A DNA stretch of 64,000 nt from Hermodice carunculata (taxonomy: Eukaryota > Annelida > Polychaeta > Eunicida > Amphinomidae), in contig OZ026619.1 of assembly GCA_964020975.1 (NCBI GenBank), positions 94,596,804 to 94,660,803 of the forward strand, written 5' to 3'. The notes under the pieces are model-generated. The model saw nothing but the letters and a program-made list of their open reading frames with translations. It was not told the DNA's origin and did no database searches. Shown in pieces: positions 47,278 through 59,290 of the stretch. Positions within the stretch are counted from its first letter, which is position 1. Every line of letters begins with the position of its first letter. Made by a program: the position numbers and the translations under genes.

Positions 47278-48762
47278 AGCTTTTAGAGCTTGATATTGTT
47301 AGGATTGCTAGAGACAAGTTCTTGAAGTCAGAATCTGCAGTGCAGTTGATATGACTTTATTCCTGATGCATTCATGTGTACAACAGGGCATAGCTTACAT
47401 AGTAGTATAAAGCACACCTTTAATAACTTGGCAACTCTTGCTGCTCAACTTGAGAAGCCTCAAACTTAATAATCCTCCATCAGAAAATACCAGGGCTTCA
47501 TATAGGATGGATGTGCATCATGATATGGACACAGTGTGTACACACAACTATAACACAACAATAAGAATGCACATTTCACAAAGATGCACAAATGAGATAA
47601 CATACAGAGAACACAACAGTGATAGCAGGTCACAATTAACAAGTTCACAGCACACATCCTTTGTTGTGTAGGTTGGCTTGTGCTGCACACTGCACATTCA
47701 CATTTTCCAACACTATGACTGGGGTGCACAGAACACTATCTACCCTCACATCAGGCACATTTCAAGGGATAACCAGCACAAGAGTCACAGCACAACCACA
47801 TCAAAAGAGTAAATGCAATACCATAGAGGACCAAACAAGGATGCCACAGACGTGTTACACTTAAACACTCATTAAGAGATTTCACACCTCATATGTTAAG
47901 GAAAGACACTGGGTCCCCTATTATGGGTTCCCTGTTGCAATCAGAGTATGATACTGCCTGATACAGACTCTATCATGGCTGACTCTTTAACCCCTTGCCA
48001 AGCTTAAAAAGAAAAAAAATCATGAAATGAACAATTCAACTACCAACTGGCACACAACACAGCTCCCCTCTTGGCTTGCTTTGTCCCCAAAGCAATTTTG
48101 TATTTTCCAAACAAAAGGGAAACCTAAACAAAACGAATGCCATTTTTTTCTTTTAGCTGTGAACCAAGTTACTTGCAAAACCATTGTCATGACTAGATAT
48201 ACTAAGCTGTTACTAAATTTCACCTTACTCAAGTTACATAGAAATTCTGAGACTTATTTAACAACATGCCTTGCCTGGTGAACATTGTCAGCAAAACTAT
48301 TTGCTGAAGAGCAGTACGAAAAAAAAATATGTACCTGTATAATTCACAAACTACTTGAGGCTGCTTGCCTGGGAATCACACCCTACTTAAAGAGTACCAT
48401 GTTTCATTCATCCTAGCTGGGTTTAGGGTAGAACTGACAATACACAAGTTCACAAGAAATACAATATATTACTTCACACAACAGTGATCTACATGATCCA
48501 TTCTGTCTTCAATACATTGGAACAACTATTCTTTCTTTCACACACTATACAGGCAATTTTCGTCCATCCAAATATAGCAAAAAATGCAGTGTTTCCATAC
48601 CGAACAACACCACCCACAATGTTGATAACATACAGGAACATACATAGCATGACATTGTCATAGAAGGTGTGATATCAACACATAAATATAATAACAATGC
48701 AAGCATAGGTACAACAACAATAATATGTCAACATATGATATCAATACACATGATCCTATAGC

Positions 48763-48900
48763 AATACATGCAGACACAATAGTACACATGAACATAGCAA
48801 TACATATGGAAATAATACATGTGAACATTGCAATACATATGGAAATAATACATGTGAACATGGCAATACATATGAAAATAATACATGTGAACACAGATAA
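48763..48900. repeat. 33-bp minisatellite
   Basis: The unit beginning GCAATACATATGGAAATAAT is repeated at 48,797, 48,830 and 48,863, with a partial unit before them. More diverged relatives extend toward 48,640. It lies in the probable LTR of Gypsy fossil 2. Confidence 0.9.
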
Positions 48901-49299
48901 ACATATGCAAATACAAACAGAGCAAGATACATAATTGGTAACCCATTCAATTCAGTAACATTGAGAAGAACATAGCATCAAGAGAAAATACACTTCACAC
49001 TGTCTTAGGAGACATACACCTATGAAACATTTTTTTTGCTTTTGTTTTTGTAACATGAGTTCAGCTGGTTTCCCCCGAATGGGTTAATACCATTTGCCAT
49101 CATAACCTCATCAGTGACCACTCCCGAACATGTGCATGCAGTTTTCACACACCATTACTGTTTTCAAATTTGTGCTTTAAACAGGATTAACCCCTTACAC
49201 CCTGCACCATTTGGTGGTGGCTCAGGATCAGTCAAGTAGGGCCACAACAGGAATAACTAACAACAACGAACTACTCACAGTCACTTAACGGCTGTCCTA

Positions 49300-50304
49300 G
49301 TTGTTGCACATCATGTCAACCACACTGCTGGTTGTGAGCACATGTACCAAAATATGGCAGTTCTTTCCAGTGTCCAGAGTCCCATGTTGGCCTCTTGGAT
49401 AGCCTACCACCTTTTTGCCTATAAGTACAAGTTTGGGCAATAGACCCAGATAATTGTGTACATATGGCATATCCCACACTTGGACCTGCATGTTCATTTA
49501 TGGTGTGCACTTTAAATAGGAAACTATTTAAACTCTGCCTGGCCCTGGTTTTCTGGCAGTCAGTCCATTTCCTTGCGTTTGTACTGCGCTGGCCAAGCCA
49601 GTCAGAGCCTGCAGAGTGGCTGTGCATGCCTGGCCAGTCAGTCTTGACAGAGTTTCTTTTGTGACCTCAAGCAGTTCATAAACTCCGTCCAACAATTCTT
49701 CTTGTCGTGACAGTAACGGGACAAGAATGTCGCATAAGTGCTTGGTCTGCTTCTCCCTCAGTTTTACCTGCGAGTTTTTTAATTCCCACACTGCTTCTGC
49801 AAGGGTCAAAGGCCTCTCCTGGGACAACTGCCTTAGCTTGCCCCTTCGTCAGGATAGTTCCCTGTTTCATGGCAGTCATAGCAGTTGCCTGGGGAATAGC
49901 CCCTGCTGCTGGGGAAGTAAGTATAGCTGGTTACAATGGAGATAGCTGGTTGCAGGGTTGATAGCAGAAGAATCAACTACCTGCACAGGTATGGCGGCTA
50001 CTTCAGTGGCTCCCTCTTCTGCTGGCTCATCCTGTGTTGGAGTCCCACCACCATGCATTGGATACAAGGGCACATTCGGATTTGTCAGTAGTGACAAGTC
50101 AAAGGTTTGCATAGGAATATTCTCTGCCAAATCACCACTACTAGCCTGCATGGCCTCCCTGGTGCTCCAACTTGCTGCCCGCTTCAATTTGTTGCCAACC
50201 GGGCAAGTGATCCCAGGATGCTGCGTAGCATAGTGCCTCTTCAAGGAAAACCTATTGTACAGCATAGAGCTGCAGTGACCACACTTGAAATCTTTGCTCT
50301 CCAT
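49300..50304 (-). pseudogene. C2H2 zinc-finger reading region carried by Gypsy fossil 2
   Basis: From the start at 50,304 the minus frame reads MESKDFKCGHCSSMLYNRF, then SLKRHYATQHPG, a C2H2 finger (C-x2-C...H-x4-H). A Pro/Ala/Thr-rich linker follows. A second block at 49,528-49,827 is helical (LAEAVWELKNSQVKLREKQT, LLDGVYELLEVTKETLSRL), suggesting a coiled coil. It lies about 200 bp behind the pol stop, on the same strand, before the probable LTR. Its position is that of an extra third reading region. Function is unknown; nucleic-acid binding is a guess from the finger. It is broken. Confidence 0.6.
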
Positions 50305-52500
50305 TTCTCAATTTATCAGCAGTAATTCTGTATGTAGGGGTAGCTGGACAATCAATGACAATTATTTACCACTGAAGTCTATATGTGGGTGCAGTTGAGC
50401 ACAGACCAGCACGCAGGAAGTTGGGTTGTGCAAGATGTGCAGAAAGATAGAGCTGGCACCCAAGAGAGGTGTGTCAAAGTTACCAGTGACCACAAGTCCA
50501 TCTGGGCCAATCAACTACTCATTTGCAAAAGTTTGAGAAGGCTGCACTGCTGTAACTCTTTATATCCCAAAGTAGGAACCTCACAAGAGTACTTGAAGTC
50601 TATGTGGGGGTTTCTTTTGTCTTTTACTTCTCTTGGCAATTGTGCAGGTTTTTCAACACCAGTTGCCTGTGTACACACACCTGTTTGATTATCATCCTCA
50701 CATTCTCCATGGTTATCCTTCCCATCTGGGATACATTCCATCTTATCCTCAGCTACCATTGTTGACCTCCCTGAATCAAAAAGGTGGAAGCTGGAGTTGT
50801 TACCTTTCATTGGTACATCAGCTTCCTTCCCCCTCTTCAAATTAAAGCTGAGTTGTCCAACCCATTCTGGTACTTCGTCTAATACAAAAGGCTTCAGTCT
50901 GGCATGATGCAGTTTCTCAGTTTTCCCCCTGTGCTGTGCCTGGATTTCGTATATGAGGTCACTCACCTGCAGCACCACAACACAGGGACCCTTACATTTG
51001 ACTGCTCCCAACTTAGGGCTCTTACCAATTTTCCTGGTACTGTCCATATAATATACAAGATCACCCACTTGATATAGGAGCATAGACACTCTGGTATCAT
51101 AGTCCTTCTTTTGACGCTGTGCAACTTTTTGGATTGTGTCTCTTGTTGCTGTCAAAGCCCGCTTCAGTTTTTCCCTTAAAGCTGCAACATATTCATGTTC
51201 TTTAATCTCGAAGTTATTAGTTGCCCTTGGGGGCCTTCCCAAGACTAACTGTACAGGTAAGGTCACCTCGCACCCTAGCATCAGCATATTGGGAGTATAG
51301 CCTGTGCTCTCAAGTTGAGAACTTCTGTAAGCAGCCGTAAGCAAAGGCAGATGAGCATCCTAGTTTTTCTGGTCTTCTGCGGTATACACCGCAATCATGT
51401 CCAATAATGTTCTGTTAAGTCTCTCCACCATTCCAATGGAACTGGGGTGGAAGGGTGTTGTTCGTGTCTTGTGGATTCCCGACTATTTACAAACTTCTTT
51501 GAATAAAGCAGATTCATAAGTGCTACCTTGATCAGAATGTAGCTTGAGGCTAGAGCCAAACCTGGAAAAGAATTCCTCAACCAGTTTAGTTGCTACTGTG
51601 TGCGCCTTATAATCCGGAATGGCATAAACCTCTATCCATTTGGTAAATTGGTCAGCAATTAATAGCACATAGCGGTTGCCTCTCTCACTCACAGGAAAAG
51701 GTCCCAAAATATATGTGGAGCACCTGTCCACAGGTAAACCAACACAGTATGTACCCAGGCTGGCCCTGTACTTTTTAGAAGGTGACTTTCGGGCTCCATA
51801 TGTTGCACATTTCTTGATCCAGTCATGAACTGTCTCTCCCAGCTTATACCAGTAAAATTTTTGTTTCACCTTTTTAGCAGTCTTATTGTTACCCAGATGG
51901 CCTGCTGTCACAGAATTATGCAAACTTTCCAGCACATGAGACTGCAGTGCTTTTCGCACTAATAATTGCCGTCATCTTTGTCATTCCCAGCCCACAGTTT
52001 ATACAGGATGCCATCATGGAGGGAGAGTTGATCCCACAACCACCATAGTTGACGGATTGTTGGGCTTTTAGCAGTTACAGCCTGCCTTGGTGGTCACTTT
52101 TCTGATGCCTTAAGCCAAGTTATTATCACTGACAAATCTGCACCTTTGCTTTGAAGGTTTTCCTTAGTGTACCCTTGTACCCAGCCACATGGTACTGTTG
52201 ATAATGCAGTGTATGGGCCATTTGCCACCCTCTTGTCCTTGACATGGCTCAAGTTCAAGCAGAGGTCAGAGTCAACAATGTACACACCAGTGGCCTGAAC
52301 CTGCATTACTGCTTGAAAAGCCTTTGTCCAAGCTCGGAGGAGATACCTTGCCATCCATGCCACTCCTGTATGGTACAGTTTTGACAATTCTAGTCTCTAG
52401 GTTCGCAGTCAAGGGTACGACTCTCGGAACACAACTTTCAGCAACAGTCCACAAACCCAGTGCACCACTCAACAGGGCTCCAAAGATCATGCATACATAT

Positions 52501-52700
52501 NNNNNNNNNNNNNNNNNNNNNNNNNNNNNNNNNNNNNNNNNNNNNNNNNNNNNNNNNNNNNNNNNNNNNNNNNNNNNNNNNNNNNNNNNNNNNNNNNNNN
52601 NNNNNNNNNNNNNNNNNNNNNNNNNNNNNNNNNNNNNNNNNNNNNNNNNNNNNNNNNNNNNNNNNNNNNNNNNNNNNNNNNNNNNNNNNNNNNNNNNNNN
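52501..52700. other. assembly gap (200 N)
   Basis: A run of exactly 200 N. The true length is unknown, as 200 may be a placeholder. Gypsy fossil 2 enters it from the left and no Gypsy sequence is recognised on the right. Confidence 1.
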
Positions 52701-53650
52701 TGTACCTCATGATGTTACTGCCATAGTTCAAGCAGTAGCACAGAATGATTGTTGTCAGTAGTGAATACACTCTCTTCATCACTAGAAATAGAGGCTCATA
52801 TGGCATTGTATCACAGATATGGACTCTGTTTTAGTTTCAGCACACATATTTGACTATTTTTCAGTGTATCTGGGCCACAGTGTAAGCATACAGATAAATA
52901 GGGTATGAGTGGCAGTATACTGACATGCATAAATTAAAAGCACATATATCATCTGAGTGGCAATACAGCCGGTATATAGCCGCTAACAATAAATGAAAAA
53001 TCTATGCAGTTATTTGTGTTGCAGCTGTATAGCAGCAACCTAATAGCTGTATAGCCACTTGTGTATTTATACATATAAATAAATAAAGCCATTATACAGC
53101 GTTTACAGAGTTGCTATATAGCCACAACCTACTGCTGCTCCATGTTAATGTACTGATGGAATGGCACCAGTACACACCTGGAACAGAGAGGCACCGTATA
53201 TCAAATCACACACCCTATTAGTTATGGGGCACCCTCATGGGGCATCTCTCTTTGGAAAATTGTCAACAATCAAACCCCATTTGTCCTCTTCACATATCTG
53301 AATACCCCTGACCGAAGTGCATGAGTATAATACTAGATCTGTAAGCAAAGACTTGTTTCATATTGCTTTCAAATGCTCAGATCCCCACAATTTTTGAGGT
53401 TAGGTCCATATTACGCGTAGAAGTTATAATTTGTATGAAAATCTTTGTTAACAACAATGTTGGTGTACCCACCTATAGTATTATGTAATGTATAGGTCAA
53501 AATGTGAAATTTTGTGACTGTTATACTGCCTGTAGCTTTTAAGTCAGCCCAATATAACTTTCAGGACTTTGATAGTGTGAATGAAAATCTGGATCCCTTT
53601 TGGCATTGGTGGCGCCACCACTAGGAGAGCCAAAACACCAAGAAAGAGCC
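52701..53650. other. non-coding stretch
   Basis: Short phrases such as TATAGCCAC / TATAGCCGC recur around 52,970-53,120 in a loose repeat. The stretch 53,340-53,600 resembles an old dispersed repeat also seen at 56,060-56,300 (AGGACTTTGATAGTGT / AGGACATGTTGGCTGT; ATTGGTGGCGCCACC / ATTGGTGGCACCACC). No gene. Confidence 0.45.
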
Positions 53651-54000
53651 TCCCTCGGTGCTTTTTGGCAAGAAATGCCGAGAAAATTTGTACAAAAATC
53701 CTTTTCTTTGCATCTCTCGGCAATTTTGCTGAGAAATGCCAAGGTCTGCTGCAATGCTACTCTCCCCTTAGTGTTTCTCAGGAAAAGTGTTGAGAAACGC
53801 AGAGTACCTGTCTCCCTTATTCTTACCTCTGTGTTTCTCGGCAAAAATGCCAAGAAACGCCCAGGTACCTTTCACCCTTTTCCTAAGCTTGGGGTTGCGA
53901 GACTTTTTCGCCGAGAAATGCCAAGGTAATGGCTAGAGTGAAAAGCTTCTCAGCGTTCCTCGGCATTTTTGCCGAGAACTGCCTGGGCAATGATCATTGG
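53651..54000. repeat. 60-bp palindromic minisatellite, six units
   Basis: Units start at 53,651, 53,711, 53,771, 53,831, 53,891 and 53,951, spaced exactly 60 bp with no length change. Each carries an imperfect palindrome of the form TTCTCGGCAAAAATGCCGAGAA followed by a CGCC-AGGTA-like string. The best copies are at about 53,957-53,980 and 53,835-53,855. Because 60 is divisible by three, a plus-strand frame stays open from 53,600 to 53,929, but its peptide is not recognised. Confidence 0.9.
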
Positions 54001-54326
54001 GGATTGAAGACTTTAATTCCTTGGCATTTCCAACATTCTAGGTAGAAAATATACATGAGAAGTATTGGTAGGCATTTTTAAAGGGTAGTGCAAAACAAGA
54101 CAGACACCATTTATTCATTGTACAACATAAATGATAAATATTTAAAATTCTGCAGTAGCACAAGGAGCTGTCCAAGAAGGCCCCATAAATCCTTGAAAAT
54201 GACACCACTTGTCCCTTGGCCAAGCTGAGGATGCTCCTAATTAGTATAATTTGAAACTCTACAACTTTCACTTACTGTCCATTATATTGGCAGGTGTCAG
54301 GAACCTACATAAATTTGGTTGTAAAG

Positions 54327-54454
<128 letters not shown>

Positions 54455-54547
54455 CACCCATTGAAAGTACATGTACATGTAGACTGGTCACATTTATACA
54501 ACTGCAAAGATGTAACCAGTGCTTGGTCTCTTTTTCAAGGTATTTGT

Positions 54548-54571
54548 ATGTCTGGGTTTGCACCCAGACAT
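54548..54571. other. perfect 10-bp hairpin between two microsatellites
   Basis: ATGTCTGGGT-TTGC-ACCCAGACAT: perfect 10-bp arms and a 4-base loop, placed immediately before the (CTTT)n tract. Confidence 0.85.
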
Positions 54572-54576
54572 TTTGC

Positions 54577-54579
54577 TTT

Positions 54580-54678
<99 letters not shown>

Positions 54679-54684
54679 CTCTCT
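54577..54684. repeat. (CTTT)n microsatellite
   Basis: An almost pure CTTT tract of about 105 bp, then a degenerate pyrimidine stretch to 54,708. Confidence 0.98.
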
Positions 54685-55393
54685 ATCATTTTCTCTCTTT
54701 CTTTCTTTAACCTTAACCTTATGCACATGCAAGCCACATCACAACTGAAGTTTGCACACATGCACAATTTTCCTTTACGAATACAAAAAGTAGGCCCAAC
54801 TATAGATGGCGCACAAATTGCCAATGTGTGTGTTATATTCAGGGATGCCAGACTTGGATACAATGGCCCTCAGTGAGGATAATGTTGAGCCTGGGTATAG
54901 TTGACCTTGCCCCAATTCAAGGTTACAGGGTCAATTTATACTGCACATGCAAGAGCAGGTATTCTTGATATTTCATTCCATGTTTTGTCATGCTCCATGT
55001 TAAGACTTTCAAACGTTGTCAATCAAGATCAAAGCACTCTATGATCATGATGATCTGGCAAATTAGACTTGCAACATTGAGAATTTTGTTCTGACCAGCG
55101 TGCATTTTGTGAGAATTCCTATCTGGTGTTGCACAGTGTAGGAATAATCTCATTCTGCAGAGATGGCAACGGCCAGCACAAGCAATTTGACCTGTTTACT
55201 TTATACCCTTCTCAGTGAATGATCTGCACACCTTTAGATCCTCAATAAATGATGTGTTTGCAATGCAGGATCTTCCATAAATGTCTGGGATGCAGGGTAT
55301 GCCTACAATATAGTGAAGGGTGGTCTGGAACGGTAGTACTGTTGGAGATAATTTAATGCATTGAATGAGGCATTTTCTTTTGTCTGTCGGCAG

Positions 55394-55534
55394 GTAGACC
55401 ACTTCAGCTTCACTAAGAAAGATGAGTTCCAGCAGCGGTATCTGTATGCAGATCAGTACTGGGTCAGGGACACAGGGCCTATATTCTTCTACACTGGCAA
55501 TGAGGGAGACATAGCTTGGTTCTGTAATAATACG
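55394..55534 (+). CDS. PRCP: lysosomal Pro-X carboxypeptidase-like, internal exon (VDHF exon)
   Basis: PRCP is a serine carboxypeptidase of family S28 that removes a residue after proline, usually in lysosomes or secreted. This exon begins after CTGTCGGCAG and ends before GTGAGG, giving consensus acceptor and donor sites, phase 0 at both ends, 141 bp and 47 codons. The peptide starts VDHFSFTKKDEFQQRYLYAD and ends GPIFFYTGNEGDIAWFCNNT. This matches the conserved S28 N-terminal part (VDHF, QRY, FYTGNEGDI, WFCNNTG). In the human gene the first exon likewise ends just before VDHF. The signal-peptide exon was not found upstream. The frame is intact, so this is likely a live gene. The close relative DPP7 is less likely, because the NEGDIxWFCNNTG pattern fits PRCP best. 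Confidence 0.93.
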
Positions 55535-56788
55535 GTGAGGTGCTATAAACTTACTCTTTCTTTGATTTCTTTTTTTTTCCTTTTTTTCATCTCAAACATT
55601 CTGTGTTCTGCAACACTCTGTTACCAAATTAAGGGCAGCTTTTTTTTGTGTGGAAATATTACACTACATGTCCTGGTGGAAAAGTATTATGAATATTGCC
55701 ATTTGCTATGTAACGCAATACCTGTGCTTCCAGTATCTCTCAATTTGGTTGTAACTTACTCCAGAACACTGTGTGTTTACAAAGCTGCTGCTGAACTCTG
55801 TGTTTGTCTCCACAACTAAAATGGGCTGTGCCTGTGTCCTCAGTTTCTCTCCCTTAGTTTTGAAATCAACATCTGTTGATTTTTGCACCCAAGTCAAACA
55901 AATTTTTACCAGTTTCCTGCTGGGCTTATGTTCTGGTCTTTTGACAGAGCAGTTTTTAGTTCTGCAGACCTAACATGGCAGAGCTTATATGATCACTATA
56001 ATGTCTGTCCGTCCATCCATCCTTCTCTGAACTTTTTTCATCTGTTTGGAAACTTTTGCTTGTGAACATGCTACAGCCCACAGTTTTTAAGATAGGCCCA
56101 TACAACTGTCAGGACATGTTGGCTGTATGAAAGTCTAGGTTGAGTGCCATATTGGTGGCACCACCTCGTGCATTATGTAATATATGTGTCAAAATGTGAA
56201 AATCTTGTGGCCACTCTAGCATCCCTTATTTTTGATTGATTATCATAAAATTTGGTGGATTTTGGAGGAAATCAAAATCCCAATCGTGTATGATACTAGT
56301 GGTGTCACCTTTAACTTGACAGAAATTATGAGCCGAAATGTGTTGAAAAATGTAAAATGCCATATAAAAACAAGTGAATTAGATGTCCCAAATTTAAAGG
56401 ATATATAGATCATGTCCAATGCTAAATTGTTAGACAATATCAGTGACCTTGACATATTTTGTAATACATCACTAGTCCTGTAAAGTTGAAAAAGGTGATT
56501 TTGTAATTTGACCCTTTTAAAGCTATAAGAGTGGGCCAGTGCTGGTCCAGTTCTTACATGTTTGCTAGGTTATTGGCCACTGTTACTTTTGATGAAAAGA
56601 GGAGCAATAACAGAAACACAGATCTGAGATTGGTTTAAACATGGTATGTTTCAAGTAAATGGGAAAGAGACATGGCCTTTAGCAATCCCTTTCACGTGAA
56701 GATCTGGAGATTTTGAGAAGGGAAAGGAATGATCACTTAATATTAAGATGTTTTGGTACAATATTTCAAGTGTAATTAACTTTTGTAG
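55535..56788 (+). other. PRCP intron
   Basis: Bounded by GTGAGG and TTTTGTAG. It holds T-rich tracts and, at about 56,060-56,300, an old dispersed repeat similar to 53,340-53,600. No nested gene. Confidence 0.8.
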
Positions 56789-56890
56789 GGCTTCATGTGG
56801 GATATAGCAGAAGAGTTCAAGGCTTTGCTGGTGTTTGCAGAACATAGGTACTATGGAGAGAGTCTGCCATATGGCAAGGAGTCATACAAG
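56789..56890 (+). CDS. PRCP: lysosomal Pro-X carboxypeptidase-like, next exon
   Basis: The acceptor TTTTGTAG precedes GGC at 56,789, and the donor GTAGGA follows AAG at 56,890. Phase is 0 at both ends, with 102 bp and 34 codons. The peptide GFMWDIAEEFKALLVFAEHR then YYGESLPYGKESYK matches the S28 block GFMWD-AEE-KA-LVFAEHRYYGESLP. It joins directly to the preceding exon's CNNT, as in the family, across a 1,254-bp intron (55,535-56,788). The catalytic Ser exon (GGSYGG block) was not found in the remaining 7.1 kb. The following intron therefore runs past the window's end or the rest is missing. Confidence 0.95.
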
Positions 56891-57449
56891 GTAGGAGCAG
56901 TTGTTCCTTTTTATACATATACAGGACCCAGGTAGTGGTGTTGCCAACCCTCTCAACAAGCAGGGCTGCCAACATTGGAAAGTCTGAATCTTGGATAAAG
57001 TGTGCAAAGTAAGCACTGCCATGTGTTGGGGGGGGGGGGGGGATGACAAAGAAAATGGTGCTGTCTGGTGCATCCTGAGGACAATCAAGGCACTTCTGTG
57101 CATAATTTTGATCAAAAATACCTACGTACTTCTAAAATATGTATTTACTCTGGCAATTACATCATGTACACTAATGAAACAATTGTTTCAGATTGACTTC
57201 CCATGTTTAAAATTTTTGAAAGGGCTCATTAAAACATCTAAATGACTCCAAATAGTAGCACTTGAACCATTCGTGGGCAAATTTTTTATAACCGGGATGG
57301 ACAGGATAAGTTCCTGAATCTGGGACTGTCCCGGCTGATCTGGGATGGTTGGCAGCTCTGAACTTGTGTGGGATTCTCCTCTTTTTATGTCCTGCCAACA
57401 AATTTGGGGGATGGGGTTTTTTTTTTTTTTTTGAGATATGGTAATGACA

Positions 57450-57790
57450 ACTGTCCATCCATCCCGGCATCATTTCCAGGCCATTTCTCCAAAACTATTA
57501 CACTTACAATGGTCTCAGAATGGTTTCTGGGCCATTTAGCCAAAACTATTACACTTAGCAATCCAAAATTGTTATGGCTTGTAGTCCCTTCCCGCTAGAT
57601 GTGCCTTTTGATGGTTTTGTGTTATTATTCTTCTTCTGCCTTAGATAATTAGTGATGTTTGTTAAAGGTCTCAGAAAGGTTTCTGGATGTTTTCTCCAAA
57701 ACTATAACACTTAGCTATCTGAAATTTTTGTGGCTTGTTGTCCCAACCTGTTAGATCTGTGCCTTTTGATTGTTTTGTGGGGGGGAGGCT
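57450..57790 (+). repeat. 155-bp tandem repeat, two full copies
   Basis: GGTCTCAGAATGGTTTCTGG (57,513) and GGTCTCAGAAAGGTTTCTGG (57,668) start parallel units. Each continues with CCAAAACTAT(T/A)ACACTTAGC, TGGCTTGT(A/T)GTCCC and TGCCTTTTGATGGTTTTGTG-like text. A partial copy precedes at about 57,470. It lies in the PRCP downstream intron. Confidence 0.85.
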
Positions 57791-57989
57791 ACCCAATATT
57801 TGATTCTATCCACTTTATTTGTTTTAGTGTCTTTTTTCGATTGAAGTTTCCTAGTTGTTGTTCGCTCCTTTGAACTTTTTCGGTTTTTGACCAGTCCCAT
57901 GTTGTGGACTTTTGTATCTCTTGGTAGATCCATCTAGGTCACTTTTTGACATTTTATTATGACCTTTGTGTGGTCCTGCTAGTTGAACT

Positions 57990-59290
57990 AGTTGAACTTT
58001 TCTTAAACCTCACACATGCAGATAACTTGACCCAAAGGTGTGTCAAGAGTAAAACTACATCACTAAGTCAAATGTCTGGGTCACTGGTGTAGCCTGGTAA
58101 AATCATGTCTGGACTGTAATTCCTTTACTCGTTAAATTAGTTTCGTGAAACTTCATAGACACACATATCTTGACCTAAAGGTTTGTCATGCAACAAAAGT
58201 AGGTCAATAGGTCTAGTATCTGGGTCATGGTGATACAATCATGTAAAACTACAGTACACTTCATGTCAAGGCTGTAATTTTGTTGTCGTTTGACTGAGAT
58301 TAATGAAACTTTACACACATGTGCATCTGGACATAAGGTTGTGTCATATACCAAAGTAGATCACTAGATCAAGTATCTGGGCTATGGTGAACCCTTGATG
58401 TAAAACTGCAATGCAGTCTTTTGTGTCCGGCTATAACTAGCTTGTCCTCAACTCAGATTAATGAAACCTTACACAGATGTGTATCGGGACATAAGGGTGT
58501 GTCATGTTCCAAAAGTAGGTCACTAGGTCAAGTATCTGGGTCACAGTGACATATCCTTGTAAAATCATGTGTGGGATGTAATTCCTCTAATCTGTAACTG
58601 AGTTTCATGAAACTTCACACACGCATATATCTTGACCCAAAGATATGTCATGAGTTAAACTAGGACAGTAAATCAAATATCTGGGTCACTGGTATATCCT
58701 GGTTAAATTGTGTTTGGACTGTAATTCCTTTTTCTCACTAAGTTAGTTTCATGAAACATCATACGCACACATAACCTGACCCAAAGGTGTGTCATGGAAC
58801 AAAAGTAGGTTACTAGGTCAAGTATCTTGGTCATGGCTTTTATAGAAAACTGTAATTCAGTTGTTCGTGTCAGGCCTATCATTGGCTTGTCCTTCAACTC
58901 AGATGAATGAAAATTTACACACAGGTGCATCTAGACACAAGGGTATGTCAAGCGACAAAAGTAGGTCACTAGGTCAAATATCTGGGTCACAGTGGTATAT
59001 CCTGGTGAAACCATCTCTAGACTGTAATTCCTTTACTGATTAAGTTATTTTCATGAAACTTAATACACACACATCTTGACCCAAAGGTTTGTCATGTAAG
59101 AAAAGTAGGTCACCAGGTCAAGTATTATGTGCTTGTCTATCTGCTGCTCGTGCCCGGGGTGTAATTTGCTTGTCCTTCATTTTACGTTAATGAAACTTGA
59201 CACACAGGTGCATCTTAGCATTAGGGTGTATCATTTAACATAATTATGTAGGTCACTACCTCAAATATCTGGGTCATGGTGATAGCCTAT
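57990..59290 (+). repeat. about 148-bp tandem array, roughly nine units in two alternating types
   Basis: The anchor phrase (C/T)ATGAAACTT recurs at about 58,147, 58,313, 58,466, 58,608, 58,753, 58,906, 59,054 and 59,193, spaced 140-166 bp. Two kinds of unit half occur. One has ATCTTGACCCAAAGGTGTGT and GGACTGTAATTCCTTTACT. The other has GTGCATCTGGACATAAGGGT and CTTGTCCTCAACTCAGAT. They are mixed in a partly alternating order. Most units contain paired AGGTCA-like half-sites (58,517-58,530; 58,807-58,820; 58,963-58,976; 59,107-59,120) and then TCTGGGTCA. Confidence 0.9.

Larger units (their letters stand above)
47278..52500 (-). mobile_element. Gypsy LTR retrotransposon fossil 2, pol 3' part plus extra reading region
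   Basis: On the minus strand, integrase lies at 51,483-51,959: zinc-binding LHNSVTAGHLGNNKTAKKVK, core LLIADQFTKWIEVYAIPD and SDQGSTYESALFKEVCK. Its C-terminal part lies at 50,511-51,344 (TPNMLMLGCEVTLPVQL, VGDLVYYMDSTRKIGKSPKL). A C2H2-type reading region follows at 49,300-50,304. The non-coding 47,278 to about 49,060 is probably the 3' LTR; it has an AATAAA-type signal on the minus strand near 47,355 and a CA-rich minisatellite. The element runs into the assembly gap, so its 5' half is unseen. It appears to interrupt the Mag-like fossil. It has only a handful of breaks in the visible part, fewer than fossil 1. Confidence 0.8.

Noticed and set aside
48597-48950. A CRISPR-like array of 33-bp repeats
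   Set aside because: The repeats are directly adjacent with no unique spacers, inside a eukaryotic LTR-like region. An ordinary minisatellite.
53651-54000. A CRISPR array, because of regular palindromic units
   Set aside because: The whole 60-bp unit is repeated rather than repeat plus unique spacer, and the context is an animal genome.
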